64,000 nt of DNA, from NCBI RefSeq assembly GCF_008629675.1, contig NZ_VWOX01000016.1, positions 1 to 64,000 of the forward strand. The letters are read 5' to 3'. This stretch comes from Roseiconus nitratireducens (GTDB taxonomy: Bacteria; Planctomycetota; Planctomycetia; Pirellulales; Pirellulaceae). A program made the translations under genes and the position numbers. Shown here one piece after another: positions 27,549-34,924 of this stretch (its first letter is position 1; every line of letters begins with the position of its first letter). Below the pieces are notes generated by a model, which was not told the DNA's origin, ran no database searches, and saw only the letters and a program-made list of their open reading frames with translations.

Positions 27549-29012
27549 TTGATCGCCGACGATTTCGACAACTCGCGAAGAAAGAACAAGAAGCGCCCGC
27601 AAAGTGCCGCGGAAATACTGCAGCGCCAGCCGCCCTACGATTTGGAAGCGGAGATGGGGGTGTTGGGCAGCGTCCTGCTGTTGCCGGAAGTTTGCGACGA
27701 CATCGCATCGCTGAAAGCCGAAGACTTTTACGACGATGCCAATCGAATCCTGTACGGTCATTTGCGCGAGATGTACGACAGCGGTGACAAGATCGATGTC
27801 ACGTTGCTGGTTTCGCGTTTGAAGACGTCGTCCGAGTACGAAACGATCGGAGGCGGGGCTTACCTGGCCCGCCTGGCCAATTCCGTACCCAACGCGGCCC
27901 ACGCGGTTTACTACGCGGGGATCGTGTCCGAAAAGGCGGTGTATCGCAATCTGATCGAGGCCAGCACGGAGATCCTGCGCGACGCCTACGACCAAAGCAG
28001 CGATGCCCGGGAGTTGTGCGCCCAGGCCGAGCAGAAAGTCTTTTCCATCATGGACGGACGCTCGACCAACTCCTTGCATTCGATGAGCGATGTGCTGCAT
28101 GCCGCCATGGATCGCATGGAGGCGAGATTGCGTGGCGAGGTCACCGATGGCACGGTGGAAACGGGATTGACGGACTACGACACCATGACCGGTGGGCTGC
28201 ACAACGGCGAACTGATCATCTTGGCGGCGCGGCCGTCGATGGGCAAAACGGCGTTGGCGATGAACATTGCCGAGCACGCCGCGATCGAGATGCGGCAACC
28301 GGTGCTGTTTGTCAGCTTGGAAATGTCCGGGATCGAATTGGCCGACCGGATGCTGTGCTCGCTGGCCCGCGTTAACGGACACCGGCTCCGCAACGGAACG
28401 ATCAGCGCCGACGATCAATCCCGTTTGATCAACAAGGCCAACGAAATCAGCGCCGCTCCGTTCTTTGTCGATGACTCCCCCAGCCGAACGGTCAGCGAAA
28501 TCGCCGCGGCGGCACGGCGGATCAAGCGGAGGCATGGAAAGAACGGCGGCGAGGGAAATCTGGGGCTGATCGTGATCGACTACCTGCAGCTGATCGAACC
28601 GGACAACTCTCGCGACCCTCGTCAGGAGCAGGTCGCCAAGATCGCGCGTCGGCTGAAAGGCCTGGCGCGGGAACTGGAGGTCCCCATGCTGTGCCTGTCG
28701 CAGCTGAACCGCCAAGCGGAAGACAGCAAGGATCACCGTCCCAAACTGAGCCACCTGCGTGAATCCGGCGCCATCGAGCAGGATGCCGACGTCGTGATGT
28801 TCGTGCACCGCGAGGAGTACTACCATCGCGGCGAAGAGCGGGCGCAGTATGCGGGTCAGGCGGAGATCATTATCGCCAAGCAGCGGAACGGGCCGGTCGG
28901 TGACGTGCAACTGACATGGGAATCTGATTTCACCCGGTTCAGCAACCGTGCGCCCGAGCGGCACGACGAGTTCAGCGATTACGCCGAGTTCACGGCGCCG
29001 GGCGGCTTTTGA
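27549..29012 (+). CDS. dnaB: Replicative DNA helicase DnaB
   Basis: Hexameric helicase that unwinds DNA at the replication fork. The 487-residue product has the N-terminal DnaG-interaction domain (PPYDLEAEMGVLGSVLL) and the RecA-like C-terminal domain with Walker A ARPSMGKTALAMN (Lys233), Walker B LGLIVIDYLQLIEP, the arginine-finger region SQLNRQAEDSKDHRPKLSHL and RESGAIEQDADVVMFVHREE. Initiation is at TTG 27549, preceded by CCAAGGA at 27534-27540 (8-nt spacing). No intein is present. It is separated from dnaA only by a repeat-filled gap. Confidence 0.95.
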   Translation: MIADDFDNSRRKNKKRPQSAAEILQRQPPYDLEAEMGVLGSVLLLPEVCDDIASLKAEDFYDDANRILYGHLREMYDSGDKIDVTLLVSRLKTSSEYETIGGGAYLARLANSVPNAAHAVYYAGIVSEKAVYRNLIEASTEILRDAYDQSSDARELCAQAEQKVFSIMDGRSTNSLHSMSDVLHAAMDRMEARLRGEVTDGTVETGLTDYDTMTGGLHNGELIILAARPSMGKTALAMNIAEHAAIEMRQPVLFVSLEMSGIELADRMLCSLARVNGHRLRNGTISADDQSRLINKANEISAAPFFVDDSPSRTVSEIAAAARRIKRRHGKNGGEGNLGLIVIDYLQLIEPDNSRDPRQEQVAKIARRLKGLARELEVPMLCLSQLNRQAEDSKDHRPKLSHLRESGAIEQDADVVMFVHREEYYHRGEERAQYAGQAEIIIAKQRNGPVGDVQLTWESDFTRFSNRAPERHDEFSDYAEFTAPGGF

Positions 29013-29169
29013 TCGCGGCTTGCAAACCGTCGCTAAAACAGCTGGACAGCGGCGCGATGCAGTCGCCATGCTCGCCAGCGTGTGCAGTAAACACACTCGC
29101 CAGCGTATGCAGTAGGCACGCTCGCCAGAGCGTGAAAGTTGCACCAATCCCGCCGAATGCTGTGACCGC
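29013..29169. repeat. Short tandem array of family A half-palindromes
   Basis: Between about 29070 and 29133 the sequence CGCTCGCCAGCGTGTGCAGT, then ACACTCGCCAGCGTATGCAG, then CACGCTCGCCAGAGCGTGAA repeats with roughly 28-bp spacing. These are shortened versions of the palindrome in the family A elements at 6043 and 33195. They lie between the convergent dnaB and esterase genes. Confidence 0.65.
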
Positions 29170-30078
29170 CTACAGGTGTTGCTTCAAGAATTCTTCCGGC
29201 GACAAAATCGTTTCAATTTCGGACGGCTGGAGATTGGGGTACCGAAAAACGCAGGGCACCCCGGCCTGGTCCAGGCATTCCTTCAGGTACTGACCGAACC
29301 GCGGGTGATGAATCGACTCGTTCGGGTTGGCCGTCGGTGGCAGCGGAGTCGGCGTCAGTGGCATGTGGTACCGGAGGTACGTCGGCGGGTCATCAGCCGT
29401 CACGTAGGTCGCCGGGCTGGCCTGGCGGACCAACACGCGTTTCTCCGGGTCCTGCAATTCCGACAACGCCTGAATCCGGAACAGGGGATAGGCCGCGATG
29501 TGAATCCGTTCGGGACCACCGACGTGTTTCAGAATCCAATCGGGATCCAAGGTGGTCGGGGCATCAAGCGGAAGCACGCAGCGGACGCGGGTGCTTTGAT
29601 GCAGCACCGGGTCGTCGGATTCCGGATCGGCCATGTCGTCGCGGTAGGCGACCCACATCGCCATCACGGCTCCGGCGGAGCTTCCGGAAAGGGCCACGCG
29701 CTCCGCATCGAGATTCCATTGGTTGGCGCGACTACGGACAAATTGCACCACCCGGGCAGCGTCTTCCATGGGCGCCGGGTAGGGTGCGGCGTCCGGGCTG
29801 CCGACGGTGAACCGATAGTTGGCGCTGACGACAGCGATGTCCTGCTGCAGGTACCAGGACGGGGCAATGCCGCCCTTGTCACCCATCATCCAGCCTCCCC
29901 CGTGCAGGTAGATCAACACGGGGGTCGGGCCGGAGGGATCGGGCGGCAGGTAGACATCCAGCGTGTTGCGATGAAAGCGACCGTATCGGACATCGGCGTG
30001 GGTCGGCGAAGCGGCAAAACTGGTGGTCGCCGAAACGACCGCCAACAACACCAGCCCACCAAGCAGTCCCGGTCTCAT
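29170..30078 (-). CDS. Secreted alpha/beta hydrolase (carboxylesterase-like)
   Basis: A 302-residue hydrolase of the HSL/BD-FAE-like esterase group. It starts with a Sec signal peptide (MRPGLLGGLVLLAVVSATTS, cleavage near FAASP). It shows the oxyanion-hole motif YLHGGGWMMGDKGG, the nucleophile elbow SGSSAGAVMAMW and a likely catalytic His in ESIHHPRFGQYLKE. The substrate is probably an ester of a carbohydrate or lipid in the periplasm, not determinable here. Its ATG overlaps the stop of the upstream gene by 4 nt (30075-30078), so the two are co-translated. Confidence 0.85.
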   Translation of the reverse strand: MRPGLLGGLVLLAVVSATTSFAASPTHADVRYGRFHRNTLDVYLPPDPSGPTPVLIYLHGGGWMMGDKGGIAPSWYLQQDIAVVSANYRFTVGSPDAAPYPAPMEDAARVVQFVRSRANQWNLDAERVALSGSSAGAVMAMWVAYRDDMADPESDDPVLHQSTRVRCVLPLDAPTTLDPDWILKHVGGPERIHIAAYPLFRIQALSELQDPEKRVLVRQASPATYVTADDPPTYLRYHMPLTPTPLPPTANPNESIHHPRFGQYLKECLDQAGVPCVFRYPNLQPSEIETILSPEEFLKQHL

Positions 30079-32027
30079 TCCTTGTCCTCATCCTCAATCG
30101 GGTCGGCGCGAAGCGTGTAGAAACCGAAATGGATTCCATCGGGTTCGTCATAACCGAATACGCCAGTCGGGGCAAAGTATTTTTCGAATTCGGAGAACGG
30201 CGGCAACTCGTTGCGATCAAGCAGTTCAGAAAACTTGCGCGCGACCACGTTCCCTTCGCCCGCGTGGCGGAGGGCGTTTCGTGAGTTCTCGTCTTTAGCC
30301 AGGTCGTAAATGACTCGAATGCTGTCGCTGCCTTTCAGGAACGACAGCAGGAACGGCGACTCACCTTTCAACTGGCCGCCCAGTTCCCCGGACACCAATC
30401 CGTACTCTGGCAGATCCACCAGGCGTGGCAGGTTGCCGCCGGCGGCCAAAGAGGCTTTTTCGATGAACTTGGTGCTGTCGGCGTACACCAGCCAGTCGCC
30501 CAGGATCACCAGGGAAGGCTCGGGCCGGCGCATGTTCTCGGGGAAGTTGGGGCCGGGCCCGCGCAGCCGATAGACGACGTGCCCGCCAACGGTTTCCACG
30601 GTGAGGGCGTTCGGCATCCGGTCGCGAACTTTGGCGATCACCGATTTGGCTTTGATGGTGTCGCTCAACTCGAAAGCGAAAACATTGACACCGCTGTTGA
30701 ACCGAATTGGCATTTCCATCCAAGCGGCCCGGATGACCCGTCCGGTCAGGTTGTCGATCACGTCTTCCTGCAATTCGACACCCAGGCGGGTTTTCAGGGG
30801 CGTCTCCACGGCGTTCTTGAGCGCTTCTTGACCCTGGAAACGTTCAAAGATTTTGCTCAGGTTCGTGTACGTTTGGGCAATGTCCCAGTGGATCGAGGTG
30901 TAACCGCTGACGGACGCGGGGACCCAATTGGGCGGCGAGGTGTCACCGGTTTCGGGCCGCAGGACCCCCAGGACGCCATCCCGCGGCGGCTGGATGTTGA
31001 TGTGGTAGTGGGCGATGCCCTCAAACACATCGCCGCCGCGAAAGGAGCTGCCCGCGATCCCACCGATCCGCGATGCACCCAGTTCCTGAAAGACCGGCCA
31101 GAACAATCCGGCGGTGAGCGAACCGCTGCGTTTGACGACGCGGTCGATGATCGAATGGGGATCGACAAAAAACGTCAACTGCGGCCGAGTCTCTTCCGCA
31201 CCCACGCACCGGGAGATCATGGTTCCGAACGTGGCGTTTTCTGCCAACGTCGGCTCGTCGCTTTCACCGTTCCAGTGATCAAGCACGTCTTGGGCACTGC
31301 GGTGGCCGACACCGATGACCAGCGTATTCTCCTTCTCAAAGAACTCGATCGGCATCCGTCCTGGTCGGCTGGGAAGGAGGCGGGTCACCTCGGTGCCGTC
31401 AACTTTCTTCGTTCGCAAGCGAAACGGTCCTTCGGTTGCCCGCTGTTGCAAGCGATCGACGATCGACATCAACGAATCGATGTGCTCGCCGGCGTCAATG
31501 ATCAACGTGCCGCCGAACGAGTAGGCCTCGCGTCGACGCAGAGTCTCCATCCGGCGTTGGCGGGTGTCATCATCCTCGTCGTCAAAGTCCAACTCCGGCT
31601 TGTCATCTTCGTCCAGCGGCTTGGCCGGATGCACCGCAATGGCGACCTGTCCATGGGGGATGGCCAACAATTCGTCCAGCGAAACGCCGACCTCGTCACT
31701 GATGCGGTCAAACAGTTCCCTCGCGGTGACGTAGAACTCGTCGGCGAAGGGACGCATTTTGGGGTCGTTGAGCATCCTGCCCATCGAAGAGTTGCGCAAA
31801 TCCTCACGAAGGTCGTCGGCGTCGTCCAAGCGGACATAGGCGAGCGTGTCGCTGGGCAACAGGCGCGGGGCGCCGGGCAACGTGGTGGAATCCGAAGATT
31901 CGTTCTCGATGGCAAATGCGGAGCCCGTCCATCCGAATCCTGCCAGCAAAACCGAAAGGGCAGCGACGTGCAACGGGCGCGATGCCGATGGACGTGATGG
32001 TGTACCGGGTGAAGAACCAGCGTTCAT
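30075..32027 (-). CDS. Secreted protein of unknown function (DUF3352-like)
   Basis: A 650-residue protein with an N-terminal signal sequence (ASRPLHVAALSVLLAGFGWT, cleavage near SAFA) and a mature part that begins LLPSDTLAYVRLDDADDLRE. That opening, and repeated segments about proteins being 'judged' against paired ratios (GGTLIIDAGEHIDSL, GDWLVYADSTKFIEKA), resemble the DUF3352-type secreted proteins common in planctomycetes and cyanobacteria. An acidic loop DEDDKPELDFDDEDDD sits near residue 135. No enzymatic motif is visible. It is the first gene of a two-gene operon with the esterase. Confidence 0.8.
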   Translation of the reverse strand: MNAGSSPGTPSRPSASRPLHVAALSVLLAGFGWTGSAFAIENESSDSTTLPGAPRLLPSDTLAYVRLDDADDLREDLRNSSMGRMLNDPKMRPFADEFYVTARELFDRISDEVGVSLDELLAIPHGQVAIAVHPAKPLDEDDKPELDFDDEDDDTRQRRMETLRRREAYSFGGTLIIDAGEHIDSLMSIVDRLQQRATEGPFRLRTKKVDGTEVTRLLPSRPGRMPIEFFEKENTLVIGVGHRSAQDVLDHWNGESDEPTLAENATFGTMISRCVGAEETRPQLTFFVDPHSIIDRVVKRSGSLTAGLFWPVFQELGASRIGGIAGSSFRGGDVFEGIAHYHINIQPPRDGVLGVLRPETGDTSPPNWVPASVSGYTSIHWDIAQTYTNLSKIFERFQGQEALKNAVETPLKTRLGVELQEDVIDNLTGRVIRAAWMEMPIRFNSGVNVFAFELSDTIKAKSVIAKVRDRMPNALTVETVGGHVVYRLRGPGPNFPENMRRPEPSLVILGDWLVYADSTKFIEKASLAAGGNLPRLVDLPEYGLVSGELGGQLKGESPFLLSFLKGSDSIRVIYDLAKDENSRNALRHAGEGNVVARKFSELLDRNELPPFSEFEKYFAPTGVFGYDEPDGIHFGFYTLRADPIEDEDKE

Positions 32028-32477
32028 GGGATGCCTGATCAGCTAGCGAAAAGATGGGGAAAGACCGGCGGGGCGACCCGAGCCGGCCGGGAGTGCTCAA
32101 TTTGACGACCGATCCGCCGGCATGGGCGGCGACGCCATCTGTGGGTTGGCTGTTTTCCGTCCCGGGTGAGTGCCTGTCCACCCGGCCTGGAGCCACGCGT
32201 CATCATTCGTACGTCGCAGTCGAATCTTGTTGCGGTGAGGAAAAGTATCTCCGAAACGAACCTTCACTCGCTCGGTTAGAATAGGAATGTCATGGGGAAA
32301 GCGGGCCGATTGCCGCGTTCGGTTTTCCCAGCTGGCCGATGGTGCCCATTCCGACGCCGCCGGACTGAGTCGGTCTCGGGGTGACGGACGAAAAAAAAAC
32401 GAAACAAACCAGGGAAGCGACCAAACGATCGGGCCCGGCCGCGACGCGTCGTGGTGGGGTCGAATCGAGGAGTTGAA
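32028..32477. other. Divergent intergenic region without recognised features
   Basis: These 450 bases separate the DUF3352-like gene (-) and the Gly-rich BON protein gene (+). I see no repeat family member, no intrinsic terminator and no reading frame with conserved features. A GAGGAG stretch just before 32478 is the ribosome-binding site of the next gene. Confidence 0.5.
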
Positions 32478-33170
32478 ATGCGAAGACCAACCCAACTGTT
32501 CCGTGTTGCAGCGATCGTCCCGATGGTGGCGATTCTAATCCACGCGACGAACGTTCAGGGACAACAAATCGATACGGGGCAAACTGGCGGTCAGGCCGGC
32601 TCCGGTACGACCGGCGTGGGCGCGGGGAGCCAGTTTTCTCCCGACGGTCCGGACATGAGTGCCTTCGAAGGGATTCAGCGCGGCGACACCGTCGGCAGCA
32701 CCGACACCCAGGGATTTGGCTTGGGCGGCGAGACGACCGGAAACGCGCGGACCGGCGGTGGCCTTGGCGGCGCGTTTGGAGGCGGTGCTTTGGGCGGCGG
32801 CGGTTTGGGTCGAGGCGGATTTGGCGGCGGGCTTGGGGGCTTGGGAGGATTGTTCGGAGCTCTGGGCGGTGCCGGTCAAGGAACATCCACGCAGCCGCCC
32901 GCGATCCGTGTGCGGCTGCGGTCGGCCGTCGAAGTTCAGCCCCTGGTTCCGACCACCGTTCGGCGGACGGCTGTTCGCAGATTGGTCGCGGTGCCGGGAC
33001 GCGCCGGACTGGAGAACGTGAATGTGTCGATGGACGGTCGCACCGCAGTCCTGACTGGTGTGGTGGGAACCGCCAAGGACCGGCGGATGAGCGAACTGTT
33101 GTTGCGACTGGAGCCGGGAATCAGCCGCGTCGACAATCAGCTGGTCGTGCAGGAAGCGTCGCAACCCTAA
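32478..33170 (+). CDS. Secreted Gly-rich protein with C-terminal BON-like domain
   Basis: A 230-residue exported protein. Residues 1-28 form a signal peptide (LFRVAAIVPMVAILIHATNV, cleavage after VQGQ). Residues about 90-145 are an almost pure Gly/Leu/Phe-rich repeat (GGLGGAFGGGALGGGGLGRG). The last about 75 residues (LENVNVSMDGRTAVLTGVVG, TAKDRRMSELLLRLEPGISR, VDNQLVV) have the beta-alpha-beta pattern of a BON domain, which binds phospholipid or attaches to outer surfaces. The start at 32478 has GAGGAG at 32466-32471. Function is probably structural at the cell envelope. Confidence 0.75.
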   Translation: MRRPTQLFRVAAIVPMVAILIHATNVQGQQIDTGQTGGQAGSGTTGVGAGSQFSPDGPDMSAFEGIQRGDTVGSTDTQGFGLGGETTGNARTGGGLGGAFGGGALGGGGLGRGGFGGGLGGLGGLFGALGGAGQGTSTQPPAIRVRLRSAVEVQPLVPTTVRRTAVRRLVAVPGRAGLENVNVSMDGRTAVLTGVVGTAKDRRMSELLLRLEPGISRVDNQLVVQEASQP

Positions 33171-33374
33171 CGGCGTGATGCGGTTGGTAGTCCCGTAGCC
33201 ACGCTCGCCAGAGCGTGGACGGTCCACTTGCAGTAGCCACGCTCGCCAGAGCGTGGACGATGCACTTGATGTGGCCGCGCTCACCAGAGCGTGGACGATG
33301 CAGCCTCGCCACCGTCTGACGACATTCGCTGCATCGGTGTGCCAGACGGTCCGCCAGGCCCTGGCGCCCTTCAG
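33171..33374. repeat. Three 38-bp tandem repeats (family A)
   Basis: GTAGCCACGCTCGCCAGAGC followed by GTGGAC starts at 33195 and 33233, and the variant GTGGCCGCGCTCACCAGAGC at 33271, giving a period of exactly 38 bp. The palindromic core CCACGCTCGCCAGAGCGTGG can form a hairpin. Spacers are similar rather than unique, so this is not a CRISPR. It separates convergent genes and may act as a bidirectional terminator. Confidence 0.8.
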
Positions 33375-34361
33375 TTAAAACAGGCTGCGGTAGTAATCCA
33401 CACTGCGACGCAGACCGTCCGGGATGTCGACTTCTGGTTCAAAGTGCAGTCGCTGTCGCGCTTCGGTGACGTCGGCCAACGAATCTTTGACGTCGCCCAG
33501 TCGGGGCGGCTCGTGGATCGGCTGGATGTCTTTGCCCAAGATGTCTCGCAGGGCATCCAAAAGTTCTAAGAGGGTGGTGCGCTGCCCGCGAGCGACGTTG
33601 AACACGCTGCCACTGACGTCCGGCACGGTCGCGGCGAGCAAATTCGCTTTCGCGACATCCCGCACGAAGACGAAATCTCGGGATTGTGTGCCGTCGCCGT
33701 AGATGACCGGACGCTCGCCGCTAAGAATCATCGATACGAACCGGGGGATCACCGCGCTGTATTCGCTTTGGGGATCCTGTCGGGGGCCGAACACGTTGAA
33801 GAAACGCAGGATGACCGTTTCCAGATCGGTCGTTTTGGCGAACGCCTGCATGTAGGCTTCCGCGGCTAGTTTCGCCGCCGCATAGGGGGACAGCGGAGCC
33901 GGCGGGTCGGATTCGCGTTTGCTGACGAATTTGGAATCCCCGTAAGCGGCGCTGGTGCTTGCCAGCACCATCCGTCGCACCTTGGCTTCGCTGGCGGCGG
34001 CCAGCAGATTGACCGTACTCGTGGCACACCAGGCATGGCACAGTTCCGGTTCTCGGACGCTGCGGGGGACACTGGCCATCGCCGCCAGGTGGAACACGCA
34101 ATCGCAATCCGCAACCGCTCGGGCGGCAACCGAGGGATCCGAGGCATCGCCGCGTAAGAGTTCCATCGCGGCCTGATCGCCGAGATGGTCCAGATTGGAT
34201 TCGAAACCCGTGCTGAAGTTATCCAGAACGCGGACCCGTGCCCCCTGCTCCAACAACGCGTCGACCAGATGGGATCCGATGAAGCCGGCCCCGCCGGTGA
34301 CCAGACAGGTGCTGTCCCGCAGCGACTGCGTTCCGGCGGGAAGGGAATGAGGATTCGTCAT
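33375..34361 (-). CDS. NAD-dependent sugar epimerase/dehydratase
   Basis: A 328-residue extended short-chain dehydrogenase of the UDP-glucose-4-epimerase / UDP-glucuronate family. It has the Rossmann CLVTGGAGFIGSHLVDALL, the D-N-F-S-T motif (VLDNFSTGFESNL), the catalytic Ser region LASTSAAYGDS and the YAAAK catalytic Tyr/Lys. Such enzymes convert nucleotide sugars for polysaccharide synthesis, agreeing with the polysaccharide export and exosortase genes that follow on the other strand. The ATG at 34361 is chosen; a GTG at 34403 would add 14 residues. No SD precedes it. Confidence 0.88.
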   Translation of the reverse strand: MTNPHSLPAGTQSLRDSTCLVTGGAGFIGSHLVDALLEQGARVRVLDNFSTGFESNLDHLGDQAAMELLRGDASDPSVAARAVADCDCVFHLAAMASVPRSVREPELCHAWCATSTVNLLAAASEAKVRRMVLASTSAAYGDSKFVSKRESDPPAPLSPYAAAKLAAEAYMQAFAKTTDLETVILRFFNVFGPRQDPQSEYSAVIPRFVSMILSGERPVIYGDGTQSRDFVFVRDVAKANLLAATVPDVSGSVFNVARGQRTTLLELLDALRDILGKDIQPIHEPPRLGDVKDSLADVTEARQRLHFEPEVDIPDGLRRSVDYYRSLF

Positions 34362-34373
34362 GGAGGTGAACAA

Positions 34374-34520
34374 ATGAGTAGTTGGTCGTTGGCGGCCGAT
34401 CACTTCGGGTCGGGCGAGATGCCCGAATATCGAAGCTTTGATGAAAACTTAGATTGGGCGGATCAAATCCGCGAAATGGTCGTCGAAAGTACGGTGTTGT
34501 CGGCCGCAGAGTCTGCGTGA
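34374..34520 (+). CDS. Small 48-residue protein, unknown
   Basis: An ORF of 48 codons (MSSWSLAADHFGSGEMPEYR, then SFDENLDWADQIREMVVEST and VLSAAESA). It is acidic, without membrane segment. It has one of the best Shine-Dalgarno sequences in the window, GGAGGTGA at 34362-34369, 4 nt before the ATG, starting immediately next to the divergent epimerase start codon. Too short for homology by eye. It may be a real small gene or a leader ORF upstream of the tyrosine-kinase gene. Confidence 0.5.
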   Translation: MSSWSLAADHFGSGEMPEYRSFDENLDWADQIREMVVESTVLSAAESA

Positions 34521-34924
34521 TCCAGTTTTTGCTGGACCTAAAAGATTCTGTCGATCAAGGGGATTCTGCTGACCAGGAAGAGTTTTTGCCGCTTCCGGGA
34601 CGCAAAATCGCTATGGAGCAATCTAACCGGGGGTTAGACTGTGACAGACCCGATGCCCGGTAGAGCTTGAAATCTATCCCGGTCGCTGCGCATTTGCCAT
34701 TGCTTCAGTCCCGACACTGTTTTCCCGATGATTTGATGCCGCCGAACGGACGAGTCCGTTGGAACCGCAAACAGCGACGATCTGTGGAAGGGGCCTCGAC
34801 GCCTTTGCTCTGAACGTCGACCTTTCCAGTCCGAGCGCGAGCCCGCACGGGGCGAATGCTCCGCTTGCCGTTGGCCCCGCAATGGCGCCCAAGCTTTTAA
34901 GCCGAATCCTATTGCCCAACGACG
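34521..34924. other. Leader region of the polysaccharide operon with two dyads
   Basis: No gene is supported. TCTAACC-GGG-GGTTAGA at 34622-34638 is a perfect 7-bp inverted repeat with a 3-nt loop and TCCAG-TTTTTG-CTGGA lies at 34521-34536, right after the small ORF. Either could be a regulatory hairpin or protein-binding site. The region probably carries the promoter of the gene at 34925. Confidence 0.45.

Noticed and set aside
30579-31997. A 472-residue plus-strand frame opposite the DUF3352-like gene
   Set aside because: It is the antisense shadow of a gene with signal peptide and a 4-nt operon overlap. Its own product is Arg/Gln/Val-rich without conserved motifs, as expected from the codon bias of the opposite strand.
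33195-33296. CRISPR array
   Set aside because: The repeat units are contiguous and their intervening bases are near-identical rather than unique spacers; no cas gene is near.
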